Shown one piece after another: positions 20,628 through 33,000 of a stretch of DNA of 64,000 nucleotides (positions are counted from its first letter, which is position 1; every line of letters starts with the position of its first letter). The position numbers and the translations under genes are program-made. The DNA comes from Boothiomyces macroporosus. Taxonomy: Eukaryota > Chytridiomycota > Chytridiomycetes > Rhizophydiales > Terramycetaceae. Location: positions 33,079 through 97,078 of the forward strand of contig JADGKB010000054.1 of assembly GCA_027604185.1 (NCBI GenBank). The letters run 5' to 3'. The notes below the pieces were generated by a model. The model did not search any database. It was not told the origin of the DNA and saw only the letters and a list, made by a program, of their open reading frames with translations.

Positions 20628-21002
20628 TTATTTCTTTTTCTTTCTGGTACTCTTACGAGCAGGCGCTTTCTTTTTAGGCGGTGTTCCCTCACTCGCTTCG
20701 TCTGCCTTTCGCAGTTTGTCAATCAGTTCTTCGTATTCTTCGAACGGCAGGGTAAATTCCTCCTGCGGTATTTCTTCATCTTGTTTCTTTTTATTAATAA
20801 TTGCTACCTCTGACAAGCCCTTCAAGTCGTATAGCGTATCCAAGTAATCTTTAATTTCACTAATTGTAATGTTGGTCCCCATATTAGCTACCAGGTATCT
20901 ATGTATATTTACAAGTCTGAAATTAGAGTGTATTCCTATCGGGCGGTATAGTATTATTGCTTGGTATAGAGCGGTTTCTATCTGAGGTGTCCAAATCGTC
21001 AT
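20628..21002 (-). CDS. EAF7: EAF7/MRGBP-type subunit of the NuA4 histone acetyltransferase
   Basis: 124 residues, intronless. The N-terminal domain matches the Eaf7/MRGBP (CT20) family: WTPQIETALYQAIILYRPIG, then a conserved IHRYL helix and a winged-helix-like ISEIKDYLDTLYDL. The tail is lysine-rich (PPKKKAPARKSTRKKKK). Eaf7 joins Eaf3/MRG15 and Eaf5 in the TINTIN module that binds elongating chromatin. The start codon is only 18 nt from the divergent PSF2 start. Confidence 0.88.
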   Translation of the reverse strand: MTIWTPQIETALYQAIILYRPIGIHSNFRLVNIHRYLVANMGTNITISEIKDYLDTLYDLKGLSEVAIINKKKQDEEIPQEEFTLPFEEYEELIDKLRKADEASEGTPPKKKAPARKSTRKKKK

Positions 21003-21020
21003 TTTTCAATCTCGAGATCA

Positions 21021-21597
21021 ATGGAATTTCAAGAGTTTTTGGCAGAGGATGAATTGATTGAAATAATTACAAACAAGAATATAAAACAATTAAAATTGGC
21101 GACAGTAAGGATGGATTAACCAGGGAAACTATGGGCCATTCAGACCATTACAAAAAGTTAAAGTTCCTCTATGGTTGGCTGTATTCCTTAAACAAAAAAA
21201 GCAGTGTAATATTACTCCTCCGTCGTGGCTATCTGTAGGTACTCTCTACTTTACCAGATCGTTTGGAAGAAATCTTGAATCAAGAGAGGGAAACTAATTT
21301 TGCCAATCTGCCATTTCATTTCATGGAGATCTCTAGTATATTGCTGGACAAGTAGTCGTATCTAATGTAGCTGCTCGGATGATATAGACCAGCATTGGAA
21401 AATCCGCAGTTTGTTGACAGATATTAGAGAGCTGCGGCACAGTAAGATTCGTACTGGTATAGAAGCAATAGACGGTCAGTATCTACAAGTAAATATAGTT
21501 AATGTAGGTTAATAACCTTGGACAGCTGGAAATTGAATCCATCAGACCGTTTTTTACCAAGGCTTCAAATTTACTTCGAGACTTGTCTGTTGAATAA
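21021..21597 (+). CDS. PSF2: GINS complex subunit Psf2, DNA replication
   Basis: Five exons (21021-21104, 21124-21238, 21258-21351, 21371-21488, 21508-21597) separated by four introns, each exactly 19 nt. The 166-residue product matches Psf2 along its length: EFLAEDELIEII, GNYGPFRPLQKVKVPLWLAV, CNITPPSWLSV, LPFHFMEISSILLD, RSLLTDIRELRHSKIR and LEIESIRPF. Psf2 is part of the Sld5-Psf1-Psf2-Psf3 tetramer in the CMG replicative helicase. No single open frame longer than about 40 codons reveals it, so routine gene finders with a minimum intron length would miss it. Confidence 0.95.
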
Positions 21598-21877
21598 AGT
21601 TAAGGTTATGTACCATATGACGAATATAAAGCTTATAAATCTTATATCTCATGAAACTTTAGGAGGCGTTACCGCTGTTATATTACCAAAATAAATATGG
21701 GGAAATCCAACAAGAGATTTAAACCCCAAACAAGCTTAAAATACTCAACCACTTTGACACCAAAAACCCTTGACCGCAACCAAAGAACCTAAATCAAATA
21801 TTCACACAAATCCCAATTCGGGACCAGCACGCCACTTGAAAAAGTAACGCCAAAATGATTTTTCCAACAAACCTCAA

Positions 21878-24800
21878 ATGTCCAGCGACAAATTGGAGGT
21901 TTACACAAAGGGAACCAAGGCATGGTTCAAAGATGCGCAAGAAGGTTACATTGTCGCAACAATGGTTGAAAAGACCATTCAAGACAAAAAGTTAATCATG
22001 AAATTCACCATCGATTCTACAAACAAAGTAATAGTTTTTAACATCAGGAGGAAAAATTCGAGCAATTGATTTCCAAACTTGAAGCAAACAATTACGATGA
22101 CTTGCCTCCACTAAAGAACCCTCCTAGATTAGAAGGAGCTGACGATTTGACGAACCTTTCATACTTGCATGAGTAATTGACTCTAATTGTAGGGCTGCTG
22201 TATTGCACAGTGTCAGAATCCGTTATTTACAAGAAATTATTTACACTTACTCTGGATTGGTGTTGATTGCCATGAACCCCTTCAGAAGAATGAACATTTA
22301 CACTGCCGAAATTATGAGACAATATGCAGGGAGACCAAGACACGAACTTGAACCTCATTTGGTACTTTAAGATTGACATAGTTTGCCATTGCTGAAGAAG
22401 CATACCGTAAAATGATTAATGAAAAAGTTAATCAATCCATCATTGTCTCTGGTGAATCTGGTGCTGGTAAAACTCAATCTGCAAAGTACGTCATGAGATA
22501 CTTTGCAACTGTTGATGAATTGTCTGCATCCAGAGCTGGATCAGCAACTGATATTGCAAACAGCTCTACTTCCATTGAAGATGCTGTCTTGTCCACCAAC
22601 CCTATCATGGAAGCCTTTGGTAACTCTAAAACCACTCGTAATGACAACTCTTCCCGTTTCGGTAAATATATCGAAATTCTGTTTGAAAAGAAGCCTCAAG
22701 ATCCAACTTCAGTTACTATCGTAGGTGCTAGAATCCGAACCTATCTTTTAGAAAGATCCAGATTGACTTTCCAGCCTGATTCAGAAAGAAACTACCACAT
22801 TTTCTATCAACTGTGTGCTGCTGCACCAGCTGCTGAAAGAGCTGAATTAGGCATCGGCTCTTGGGATACCTTCTTCTACTTGAACCAGGGTAAAACAGGA
22901 ACTGTAAATGGAGTTGATGACGCTGAAGAATTTGCAATTACTCAAAAAGGTATGTCTGTTGTCGGTATCTCTGTTTCTACCCAGTGGGATATTTTCAAGA
23001 TCTGTGCAGCACTGCTACACATTGGTAACATCAAAATTACCGACTCTAGAGGTGCAGCTCAAATTGATGAAAATGATCACGCCTTGGGGATGGCCAGTAA
23101 ATTGTTGGGGGTCGATCCTGCTGAATTCCGCAAGTGGTTGATCAAGAAACAAATCACCACTCGTTCTGAAAAAATTATTTCGGATGCAAATACATACCAA
23201 GCTATAACTTCCCGTGACTCTATTGCAAAGTACATCTACAGTTTGCTCTTTGATTGGATTGTCAAAATTGTGAATACCAAGCTGGACTCTTCACAGACTT
23301 CAAAAGATGGACGATTTATCGGTGTACTTGATATTTACGGTTTCGAACATTTCCAAAAGAACTCTTTCGAACAATTCTGTATCAACTATGCAAACGAAAA
23401 GCTACAACAAGAGTTCACTAGACATGTATTTAAATTGGAACAAGAAGAATACGTTGCTGAACAAATTTCTTGGTCATTCATTGATTTCAGCGACAACCAA
23501 CCTTGTATTGATATGATTGAAAACAAACTTGGTATTCTTGACTTGCTTGATGAAGAGTCTCGTTTACCTTCTGGTGCCGACGATTCGTTGATTACAAAGC
23601 TATACCAACGTTTCGGTACCGCAGAACACAAATTCTTTGAAAAACCAAGATTTGGTCAAAAGGAATTCGTCATCAAGCACTATGCCCTTGATGTCAACTA
23701 TCAAATCGAAGGTTTCATTGAAAAGAACAAGGATACAGTTTCTGAAGAGCAATTGAAAATGTTGAACGAATCTTCATTTGAATTCTTGAAGGAAGTTATT
23801 TACATTGAGCCTGAACCTGAAAAGGCATCTCCACAGCCGCCAAGAGGAAGAGCTGGTGGAAACAAAAAGCCAACACTGGGATCAATTTTCAAGAACTCTT
23901 TGATCAAGCTTATGGACACTTTAAGACAAACCAACCCTCATTATATCAGATGTATCAAACCTAATCAAGCAAAGGTCGCGTTTGAATTTGAAGCACATAA
24001 TGTACTCGGGCAATTGGTTGCCTGTGGTGTGTTGGAAACTATTAAAATTTCTAGAGCTGGCTATCCATCGAAACAAACATTCAGTGAATTCGCTTCTCGT
24101 TATTACTTCCTTGTTCCTTCATCCCAATGGAAGACTGATCCTAAGCTACTAACAGAAAATATTGTCAAGACTGTCATCAAAGGAGAAAACAAGTACGAGC
24201 TTGGTTTGCGTAAAGTATTTTTCCGTGCTGGCCAATTGGCTTATTTGGAAAAAGTTCGTTCTGAAAAATTCACTGCTATTGTAACCTTTATTCAAAAATG
24301 CAGTATCCGTACTCTTCGCCAAAAGCAATACAAGAAGATGAAGAAATCTGCTACTCTTATTCAAACTGCATATCGTGGGTTCGCTGCTCGTAAATTGTAC
24401 AAATCTATGCAACAAGAAGCTGCAGCAATCAAAATCCAAACCTGCATCCGTGGTGCTTTGGCAAGAAAGAAGTACAAGGCTATCCGCTCTTCGACCAGAA
24501 AGATTCAACAAGCATGGCGCCGTTACGTACACAAGAGAGAATTCTTCAAAAACAGAGGAGAAAAATCCGCTTTGCGTATCCAAAAAGTCTGGAGAGGATA
24601 CAAGGCTCGCAAATGGTACAAGAAAGAAATTCGCAAAATTGTTTTGGTGCAATCCTTGTACCGTAGAAAGATTGCAATCAGAGAATTTAAGGCACTCAAG
24701 ATTGAAGCAAGATCAGTGGGTAAACTCAAGGAAACCAATTACAAACTGGAATCCAAAGTCTTTGAATTGTCCCAATCTCTCGATGCCAAAAAGAAGGAAA

Positions 24801-26719
24801 ATGTCGAAATGTCCAAACACCTTGCTTCATTGGAAGAACAATTGGCAAGTTTGAGAGAGAAATATCAGAAAATGGAAACCGACAGCAAGGCCAAAGGAAG
24901 CGGTGCTCAGGAAGAAACCGCCGAATTACGCAAGCAGCTTGCCGCTGCTGTTGAATCCAGAGATACACTTGTCAAGGAAACCGAAAAACTTCATGGTATG
25001 ATTAGAAAGCGTGATGACAGCATCAACCACTTGCAAACCGAAGTTGCAAACAGTCAAGCAGAAATCAAGAGAATGAAGGAAGATTTGAAGAACGCTCCAA
25101 AGCAAGAAGATACTGCCACTGTAAACGCTTTGAAGAAGGAAGTTGCCTCTTTGAGAGAACAAATGGGTCGCTTGGTTGCAGGCAAATACAGAACCGATCG
25201 TATTACTGAAAAATTCTTGAACAACGATTACGCTGCTGCTAATCCACTACCAACTCCTGCCCCAGTTCACACTTCTGCAGCTGCTCGTATGTCCATGTCC
25301 TTCTTTGAATCTGCTGCCCAAGTTACCGCTCGTGTTGCCGAATCGCTCGGCCGTTCAACTGAAGCCCTTGCTCCAGAACCAAAGCGCAAAGTCCAGGAAA
25401 TTGTTATCGAAGATGACACTGAACAAAAAGAGGTATTTAGTTAGTTAATCTCAGCGTCCAATTAGAATGCTTGAAGCTAGAGAGCTTGAAGATGAAGTTA
25501 TCGACTCGCTTATCACCAACCTCAGAATTCCATTACCAAGTACTCAAACAGTTGCAACTAGAAAAGAAATTTTCTTCCCTGCACATTTGATTGGATACTT
25601 GTTGTCTGAATTGCTTGAACATAAGATGATTGATCGTATGCGTGATCTTCTCAATCACATTATGAGAGGTAATTTTTTGTTTAATTTTAGCAATCCAACA
25701 ATTAACAATGAAATTCGAAGATGATTACGTCTCTGCTTTCTGGCTCTCCAACAACTACGAATTGATGAGTGTTATTAAGACTGCGCGTCTTAGATTACCT
25801 CGTCCATCACTTCCAAACCAAGACGATGAACAATCAGCATCTGCAGTATTGCAAACTGTACATGTTGATTTGAAGAAAGTTATGCTCGAAATTTACCATG
25901 GATGGATTAAAGAGTTCAAGAAACGTTTGGCCAACATGATTGTTCCAGCCGTTATCGAAAACCAATCTCTTCCTGGATACATCTGTAAACAAAGCGGTGG
26001 AATTTGGTCTCAATGGGCTGCCAAATCGGCTGCCACTTCTCAATTCTCTATTGACCAATTATTGAACTTCTTGAGCAAGTTGAGTAAGACTATGCGTTGC
26101 TACTACATGGAAGAATCAATGTCTCGTCAAATTCTCACTGAACTACTCCGGGTTATTGGTGTCAGTGCCTTCAACCACTTGCTAATGAGAAAGAACTTTT
26201 GTACATGGAAAAGAGGTAAGAGAAATTAACGCTAGGTGTCCAAATTCAGTACAATGTTAGTAGATTAGAAGAATGGTGTACTGGACATGGTATTGCTGAA
26301 GCAACTTTACACTTGCAACAGTTGATGCAAGCTGCCAAGTTGTTGACTTTGAACAAGACTTCTGCTTCCGATATTGAGATGATCTTTGATGTGTGTTTCT
26401 TGTTGAATCCAACCCAAATCAAGAAATTGTTATCATTGTACTATGCAGCTGATTTTGACTCTCCAGTAAGCATTTGACTTAACTCTAGCTTTCAACTGAA
26501 TTATTGAAAATTGTATCTAATAGAGCAGCAGTTAACGAAAAGCTGGATTCACTATTGCTTGATCTCGATAGCTCTCCTGAATTTATTTACCCTGAACCTA
26601 GAAATGTTAAACACATTGAAAAGTTTATTCCAGCCTGGATCGATTTACCATATATCCAAGCTGTCCTTTCCGCTTCATATGGCAGTGGCTCCGCAGTCGA
26701 AGCATCCCCACCACAATAA
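21878..26719 (+). CDS. MYO5: Class V myosin heavy chain
   Basis: Eight exons (21878-22027, 22048-22172, 22193-22361, 22382-25432, 25455-25668, 25691-26215, 26236-26465, 26489-26719), introns 20, 20, 20, 22, 22, 20 and 23 nt; 1,564 residues. Motor domain with P-loop GESGAGKTQSAK, switch I NDNSSRFGKY and switch II DIYGFEHF. About six IQ motifs (roughly residues 780-920; IQTAYRGFAARK, IQTCIRGALARK, IQKVWRGYKARK) bind calmodulin-type light chains, then a coiled coil and a dilute cargo-binding domain (about 1,170-1,545). It moves vesicles and organelles on actin. Like most of its family it should dimerise. Codon use looks like that of a well-expressed gene. Confidence 0.97.
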
Positions 26720-26758
26720 AGAATACATTTTCAATTATGAAATGCCAGTTATTGATGC

Positions 26759-28887
26759 TCACATCTTTGATTTTATTGCATAGTAATGTTTCAGACTTTC
26801 CGGATTTGCCAAGGAACTACTTGGTTCAACTTTTTCACCAGATATAATCTTTTTAACCGCAATTTCAACTTTTTTACCAGTCAATGTGTATGGAATATCA
26901 CCAATTGGCATAATGACTGCAGGAACGTGTCTTGCTGAAAGCATTGTTTTAATCTTCAACTTGATGCTATCGACCAGCTTCTTGTTGAAAGCTTTTCCTG
27001 GAGCCATCTTGAGGAACAAAACTACTCTTTCTCCATCTGCTGTTTGCTGTCCGACTGCAAGTGAGTCTTCAACATCTGGAAAAGCGGTTAGAATATTATA
27101 TAGTTCAGCACTGCCAAAACGAACTCCAGCAGGATTTAATGTGCCGTCACTGTATTTAGAGGTGGTTTACCTGCGGCCCAGCATCAATACTCCCCCTGTT
27201 TTTGAATTGATAATCAAGTAATCCCCATGGTACCATACCCCTCTAATTTGGTTGAAATAGGCAGCCTGGTACTTTGATCCGTCCTTGTCATTCCAGAAAA
27301 ATACAGGCATCACTGGGAATGGCTCTAATGTTATTACAACTTACTTGTACAAACTAGATCTCCAGGTGTGTCAACTACAGACTTTCCAGAATCATCCCAA
27401 GCTTCTACTGCCATTCCCAAGGTAATACACTGAATTTCTCCTCTATATACTGGTAATGCGGTATTGTGGCCAGCAAAGAGCGATACAATATCAGTGCCAC
27501 CAGTTATGCTACCCACTAAAACATCTGACTTGATTTTTTTATAAATGAAATCATAAGAGTTTGGCTTTAGGGATGACCTGCAATTAGTGAAAATTACCCT
27601 GTACTATATATCGAATGGATGCTCGATAGATCACAATCCTGGCCTGGATAGTAATTTGCTTCCTCGACATTTTGAATGAATTTTGCGGAAGTTCCAAAAA
27701 TAGTAATTCTAATTAGATTGCTATTACTTGTACTTTTCGGCCAATTTCCATAGATGGCTAATATGAGGGTACACTGGGTTTCCGTCGTACAGGATTAGTG
27801 TTGCTCCTGCCACTAATCCTGAAATGAGGTAATTCCACATCATCCAGCCAGTCTAATTTAAATTCAAATTACTGTGGTGTAGTAGAAATAGCGATCTCCC
27901 GGTTTCATAGATCCATGAATGATGTGTTCTTTCATATGTTGAATGAGCATACCACCCTGAGAATGGACTATACACTTTGGTACTCCAGTTGTTCCAGAAC
28001 TGTACAAAATTACAGCAGGGTGTTCGAATGGAACCTGTTCGAAATTCTCCTCCTCCACTCCTGCAGCAACAAACTCACTAAACAGCACACCCCTTTTAAT
28101 TTGAGACAAGTTTGGTTTAAAAATATTTGAAATTATCACAACTTTTTCGACAGTTGGTAATCCTGCTATAATTGGATGTAGTTTCGCTAGTATATCATGG
28201 GTTTTCCCGCCATATTTTACAGACTCTACTGAGAGCAATATTCTTGGCTCAATTTGCTTAAAGCGATCTAATACCGCCTAATGTCAACCTTTGTTTGCCT
28301 TTTCTCCGAAATCTGGGGATGTTGAGGACCAAATGGCCCCAACTGCTGCAGAAGCCAGCATGAAAATGACTGCCTCGGCACAATTTGGAACAAACCCTGC
28401 AACTCTATCTCCCTTTTTGATACCCGATTTCCGCAATGAATTGGCGCATTTTAGAACCGACCTTCGTAATTCAGCAAAAGACAATTTAACTACCCTATCC
28501 GTTTCACCTGCAATTAGATCTTAGCAACTTGTAGCAATGATTGCGATCTCGTTATCAGTTCGTTTCAACAGATTCTCCGCATAATTGATTCTTGCTCCAT
28601 GGAACCATTTTGGAATATCATAGATAGGGAGAGACTCGTCAACCACCTAAATGAGAGCAATTATACTTTGGTGTAGGGTTTCGAATGGATAACTCCGCAA
28701 TACTCCCAGATATCAGCCCAGAAGGAAGTAATCGATGTAATTGAATACTTGTGTAGTTCGGGATAAGACGCTATGGTAAGGAAACCGTACTGAACTTGTA
28801 GCCGTGCTTATTGTTCACGAATTTCATGAATTGATACATTGCGGTGGAATGCACATCCTTGGGTTTCCATAACAGCGAATCAGACAT
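26759..28887 (-). CDS. AACS: Acetoacetyl-CoA synthetase
   Basis: Ten exons with nine introns (28771-28790, 28647-28666, 28508-28528, 28278-28298, 27853-27872, 27709-27727, 27578-27597, 27325-27344, 27150-27170); 1,947 nt, 648 residues, the normal family length. The adenylate-forming motif YSSGTTGVPK, the YHGDY block and LGRSDGTLNPAGVRFG are present, with C-terminal MLSARHVPAVI and PYTLTGKKVE. The enzyme activates acetoacetate to acetoacetyl-CoA in the cytosol for sterol and lipid synthesis. It is more similar to AACS than to acetyl-CoA synthetase (DFGEKAVLDRF, IQHMKEHIIHG). The intron at 28278-28298 begins with GC, not GT. It converges with myosin V, stops 39 nt apart. Confidence 0.96.
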
Positions 28888-28980
28888 ATCTTTGAAGAAA
28901 AGGTGGCAAGTGCAGCGTGACCTATTTGGGTTTTGGCGTTCACAAAATTAAAAATATAAAATTGAAACTTATATATTGAA

Positions 28981-29832
28981 TTATCTATCGATAGGCTCTC
29001 CATCCGCAACAGTGAAGAGCTGTTCTCCATTTGGATCTAAACCGAGATCTGCAGGAGTGCATTGAGTAGGTTCTGAAGCCCAACCGACGGCCCTATTCAA
29101 ACAGTCATCAATTCCACTGCAGAAGTCTCCGTTGGAGTCTAAAAACAAATGTTCCAATTCGCTTTCAATTTCTTTCCATATTTCGTCTCCCCCGAACCCA
29201 GTTCCATGAGAAAAGCTTGTTAGTGGTATTTCTATGTCAATTCCTAATCCATAGTAGCGATTAGATGGCCTACCAAGTCCAATTCCATAGTACTGCGCTG
29301 GAGGTTCATTTTCATGATCCTCATCTTCTTCAGATTCGGACTCGTGCTCTATAGCAGCATGAGTATTGATCACTGTTATTGGAACTGTTCGATACTGTAT
29401 CCTGGATGAATTTTGCAACATTCTTCTAGACCTCTCAAGTACTCCGTTAGCTTCTTGAACAAATGGGATAACAAATGGATCGTTTTGATTTACAATTTCG
29501 TCCCACTCATTCAAAGCCTGAATAAGTTCGTTCCTAGCAAGATCCAGCTCTTCATGAGCCTGTTCCAGGTCTCTAAGTTGCCGTGCCAATCCTTGCTGGA
29601 CTCTTGCGACTGATTCTACTTCTTCAGATTGAGCGCTTTCCTGTGGAACTGGTATGCTTTGATTGATTCTGGCCATGGCCCTTGGTATTCTACTGACTTC
29701 TACACTTGTCCATCTAGTTGGATTAAAAGTCAGTGCTCTCTGTGGTATTTCAATAGTTTGTGTGTTCCATGGTGATATTTCATCATCAATATCCAGTACA
29801 TTCATTTGCTGAAGAAGATCAGTCAGCGACAT
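28981..29832 (-). CDS. Unknown acidic protein
   Basis: 283 residues from the ATG at 29832 (MSLTDLLQQMNVLDID). A short helical N-terminus is followed by a coiled coil (VARVQQGLARQLRDLEQAHEELDLARNELIQ region), an acidic patch (ESESEEDEDHENE), and a glycine/tyrosine-rich part with a near-repeat YYGIGLG / YYGLGID. The C-terminal part is acidic, with three cysteines. No family is recognised. The start is supported by a TATAAAT box about 33 nt upstream. Confidence 0.65.
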   Translation of the reverse strand: MSLTDLLQQMNVLDIDDEISPWNTQTIEIPQRALTFNPTRWTSVEVSRIPRAMARINQSIPVPQESAQSEEVESVARVQQGLARQLRDLEQAHEELDLARNELIQALNEWDEIVNQNDPFVIPFVQEANGVLERSRRMLQNSSRIQYRTVPITVINTHAAIEHESESEEDEDHENEPPAQYYGIGLGRPSNRYYGLGIDIEIPLTSFSHGTGFGGDEIWKEIESELEHLFLDSNGDFCSGIDDCLNRAVGWASEPTQCTPADLGLDPNGEQLFTVADGEPIDR

Positions 29833-29858
29833 TGCACGACCCAAAATTTGGTTCTTGC

Positions 29859-29865
29859 ATTTATA
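29859..29865 (-). promoter_or_regulatory. TATA box of the 28981-29832 gene
   Basis: TATAAAT on the minus strand inside a longer TATATAAAT, about 33 nt upstream of the ATG. Confidence 0.55.
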
Positions 29866-30056
29866 TACTGGGTCTCTGCTTGGGTACAGATGCTTTGTTG
29901 ACAGGGCCCAAAAGTTTCACTTCCCACTCCCATTATTCTTTGATAAACAAACCTGAAAAGTGGATATACTCATTATTTTATTATATCTATTATATAATTC
30001 ATTAGAATTACTCTGATAGTTCGGTTATAAACTGTTACAAGATTGAGTCTTTTGGT

Positions 30057-33000
30057 CTAGGTATTTGAATTTGCTGAATGCTCATTTGATATTACTCCTA
30101 TCTGCTCCGCCGATGATAGCTCTGTGACTTCAGGTATGGTGGATATCGTTGTTGGGGTTTCTAGCACTGGCACAACTACTGGAATGTGGGGCTCCTTTTG
30201 AATAGTTTCATTGTGCAACTCTGATTCATTCACTTCATTTTCATCTTCTTGCTCAGACAAATAGTCTTCATCTTGCTCGTCACTTTCATAGTCGTCCTCC
30301 TCATCTTCCTCTTCTTCGTCATCGTCGTCGTCATCATCATCTTCATCAAGCTGTTTCTTTCGTAGAATGGCTGCTTCCTTGTACGCACGAAAGTCGAAAT
30401 TCTCCACATCAAAAATACAGAATGGATGATCTTGCAATTCAAGAGCAGTTGGTCTATCATCCGGATTTGTTGCAAACGTGCACTTTAAGAATTCGGTTGC
30501 TTCTTTTGAGATGTCAGTTGGTAAAGGCGGTTTGTCGAATCTGCCCAATCTCCAAAGAGTTTGAATCTCATCCAAGTTTTTCCAAGGATGTGTAGAAGTC
30601 ATCATTTCCAATACCACACAACCTAAACTCCAAATATCGCATTTTCCTGAATATCCTTTTCCTTTAATAACTTCTGGAGCCATCCAATAAACAGTTCCTT
30701 GTATAGACATTGTAGAATTGTGTTTATAAGCCAACTCATATTCTGGGTTAAATAAATTATTACTGCTCCTTTTGGATATTCCAAAATCAGATATTTTCAC
30801 CCACCCGTCATCATCTATCAGGATATTTCCACCTTTGATATCACGATGAATGATTCCATTTTCATGAAGATATTGAAGCCCGCACAATATTTGATTAACA
30901 AGTCTTTTCACGAGCTCTTCGTTGAAAGGCCCCATTAATGCCAGTGCAGAAGAAATTGATCCACCAGAGACATATTCCAAGAATACATTGATGACATCTC
31001 CTTCAGTATAGAACCCTAATAATCAACCATAATAATACCAATATATCGGACAATGTTCTCGTGCTCCAAATCTTTCAACAATGAAATCTCTAAATGTAAT
31101 GCTTCCAACATCTTTTTCCTCGCTTTGCTATCCAAGGACCTAGTTTTGATATTTACTTGTTTCACTGCCATAATTTCGTGAGTCTCACAATTTGCTCCAT
31201 AGAATACTTTACCAAAAGACCCCATTCCAATAAGGGGACCTTGAATCCAATTTAATTTTCGTGGGGTATCAGGATTAGACGAGAATGTTTCAATAAATTC
31301 CACCATCGACTCGCTATGTACAAGAGCTGGAGGTGCCAAAGTATCTTTCTCTACCTCTTGCTCCAGAGTTAATGATTCTACAGTTTCCTGCGTTTCCAAA
31401 ATTGTTTCTGGTACTTTGGTGGCTGATGGTTCATCAATATCTGCCAGGTAAGATTTCAAAAGACTATCGTCGTGGTCAATGCTGGCAAAATCCATTTCTT
31501 CGTCTTTCCCAAACAGAATTGGAAGCGGTCTCCGTCTCTTTCCATCTCCGGTCTCTCTATTTAAAGAACCACCGCTCTTAAGTTCCTCTAAAGATGTTGA
31601 AGCACCTTCGGAGCTCTCGGATTGTAGTTCGAATCTTGAATGGAATTTTTCTTGTATAATTCTTTTCTGCATCAAATGTGATTGGTGCCTTTTGTTTTTG
31701 GTGGTTACCATGGACTCCATCAAGGCATCTTGGAAATTTGGCCCTTCTTTCTTTATTTCGTTTAGCCCTGGGAAGAACGCATCTAAATTTTGTGCAATCA
31801 ATTCTTGCGGTGGTCTATCCCCAAAGAATGCTTCTAATTTTCTATTTGGTTTTAGCACACCAGTGACAGGACTGGTTGGAGTGACGACAGGTCTTTCAAG
31901 CGGCATCCACTTTTTATGGGTTGAATTAACTGAGGATTTCCTTTTAGATTTCGATTTTGACTTCCCTGTCTTTACTTTGTTTGTTCCTATATCGGTTTCT
32001 CCGAAAAAGCTTTTCAATTTCTTGTTGGAATTATTAGGGACTGCTTCTCCAAAGAATTCTTTTAGTTTTTCAGAGTTGTTTGCCTTGGTTTTTTCTTCTG
32101 CATCCTCTTCATTTCCATCGTCAATGCTTTGGTCTAGGGAATCACTCATTAATGAATCCAGAATGAGTGCCTCAGGAGCTTTCTTTGACTTTTTTTCTGG
32201 CTTTTCAGGAACTGATTCTCCAAAGAAATCTTTAAGTTTTCCCTTCATTCTATTTTCTGGAGTTTCATCCACTTTTACATCATCAACGAGCATTACTACA
32301 CTATCTCCCAGCCCGCCAACATCTTTTAGTAGCTTTCTTGTTTTAGCCCTTACTCTTGCAACCGGTTGTACTTTGACTTTTGGGTGACGTTTTTTATCTA
32401 TTACCAAGTGTGCTCTATATGGGTGATCTGGGCTGGAACAAATTTCAACCAGAGTCAAATCATCAATGCTGGTATCTCTAATAACTAATATTAGTCTTCA
32501 TTACATCTGTTTTTGCTAAATGACTGTGCTCTAATGTACAATTCATATTCATTCTCACTGTTTTGGTCGTATTTAATCCCAAACCTGCCGTAAATTTTTT
32601 CTCGGATTAAAGACGGTTCTTGATTTGGTACGACCACTTCAATTACATATGATGAGTCGTTAATATCGTAAACTCGGACACACTTGTTTTTAACTGCATC
32701 TAGAACCATCAAATCCTTTTCTTCCTATTGTTAATGCATATAAACCTTTGGAGCTGGAGCCCCAGAAAAACTCTTGAAGAATGTAGGTGTTCGCTTCATT
32801 TCACTGACCGAAGTTCGAGAGTTTCTTCTTGACACATCAGGTGTAAGCTGTGGTGCAGAAGCGTCTTTCAAGGACAAGCCAGGACTCTCTGGGTCTGATT
32901 TTTGCCCATTTGGAGGCGATTTCACATCATCTGGGCTATTCGAATTTACTTTCACAGAGAACATTCTTCCAGGGGACTTTGATGGTGTGGTCACTGGCTG

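Noticed and set aside
31479..32387. Long plus-strand open frame of about 300 codons
   Set aside because: Antisense shadow of the MAPKKK copy 1 exon; composition mirrors the Ser/Lys-rich coding strand.
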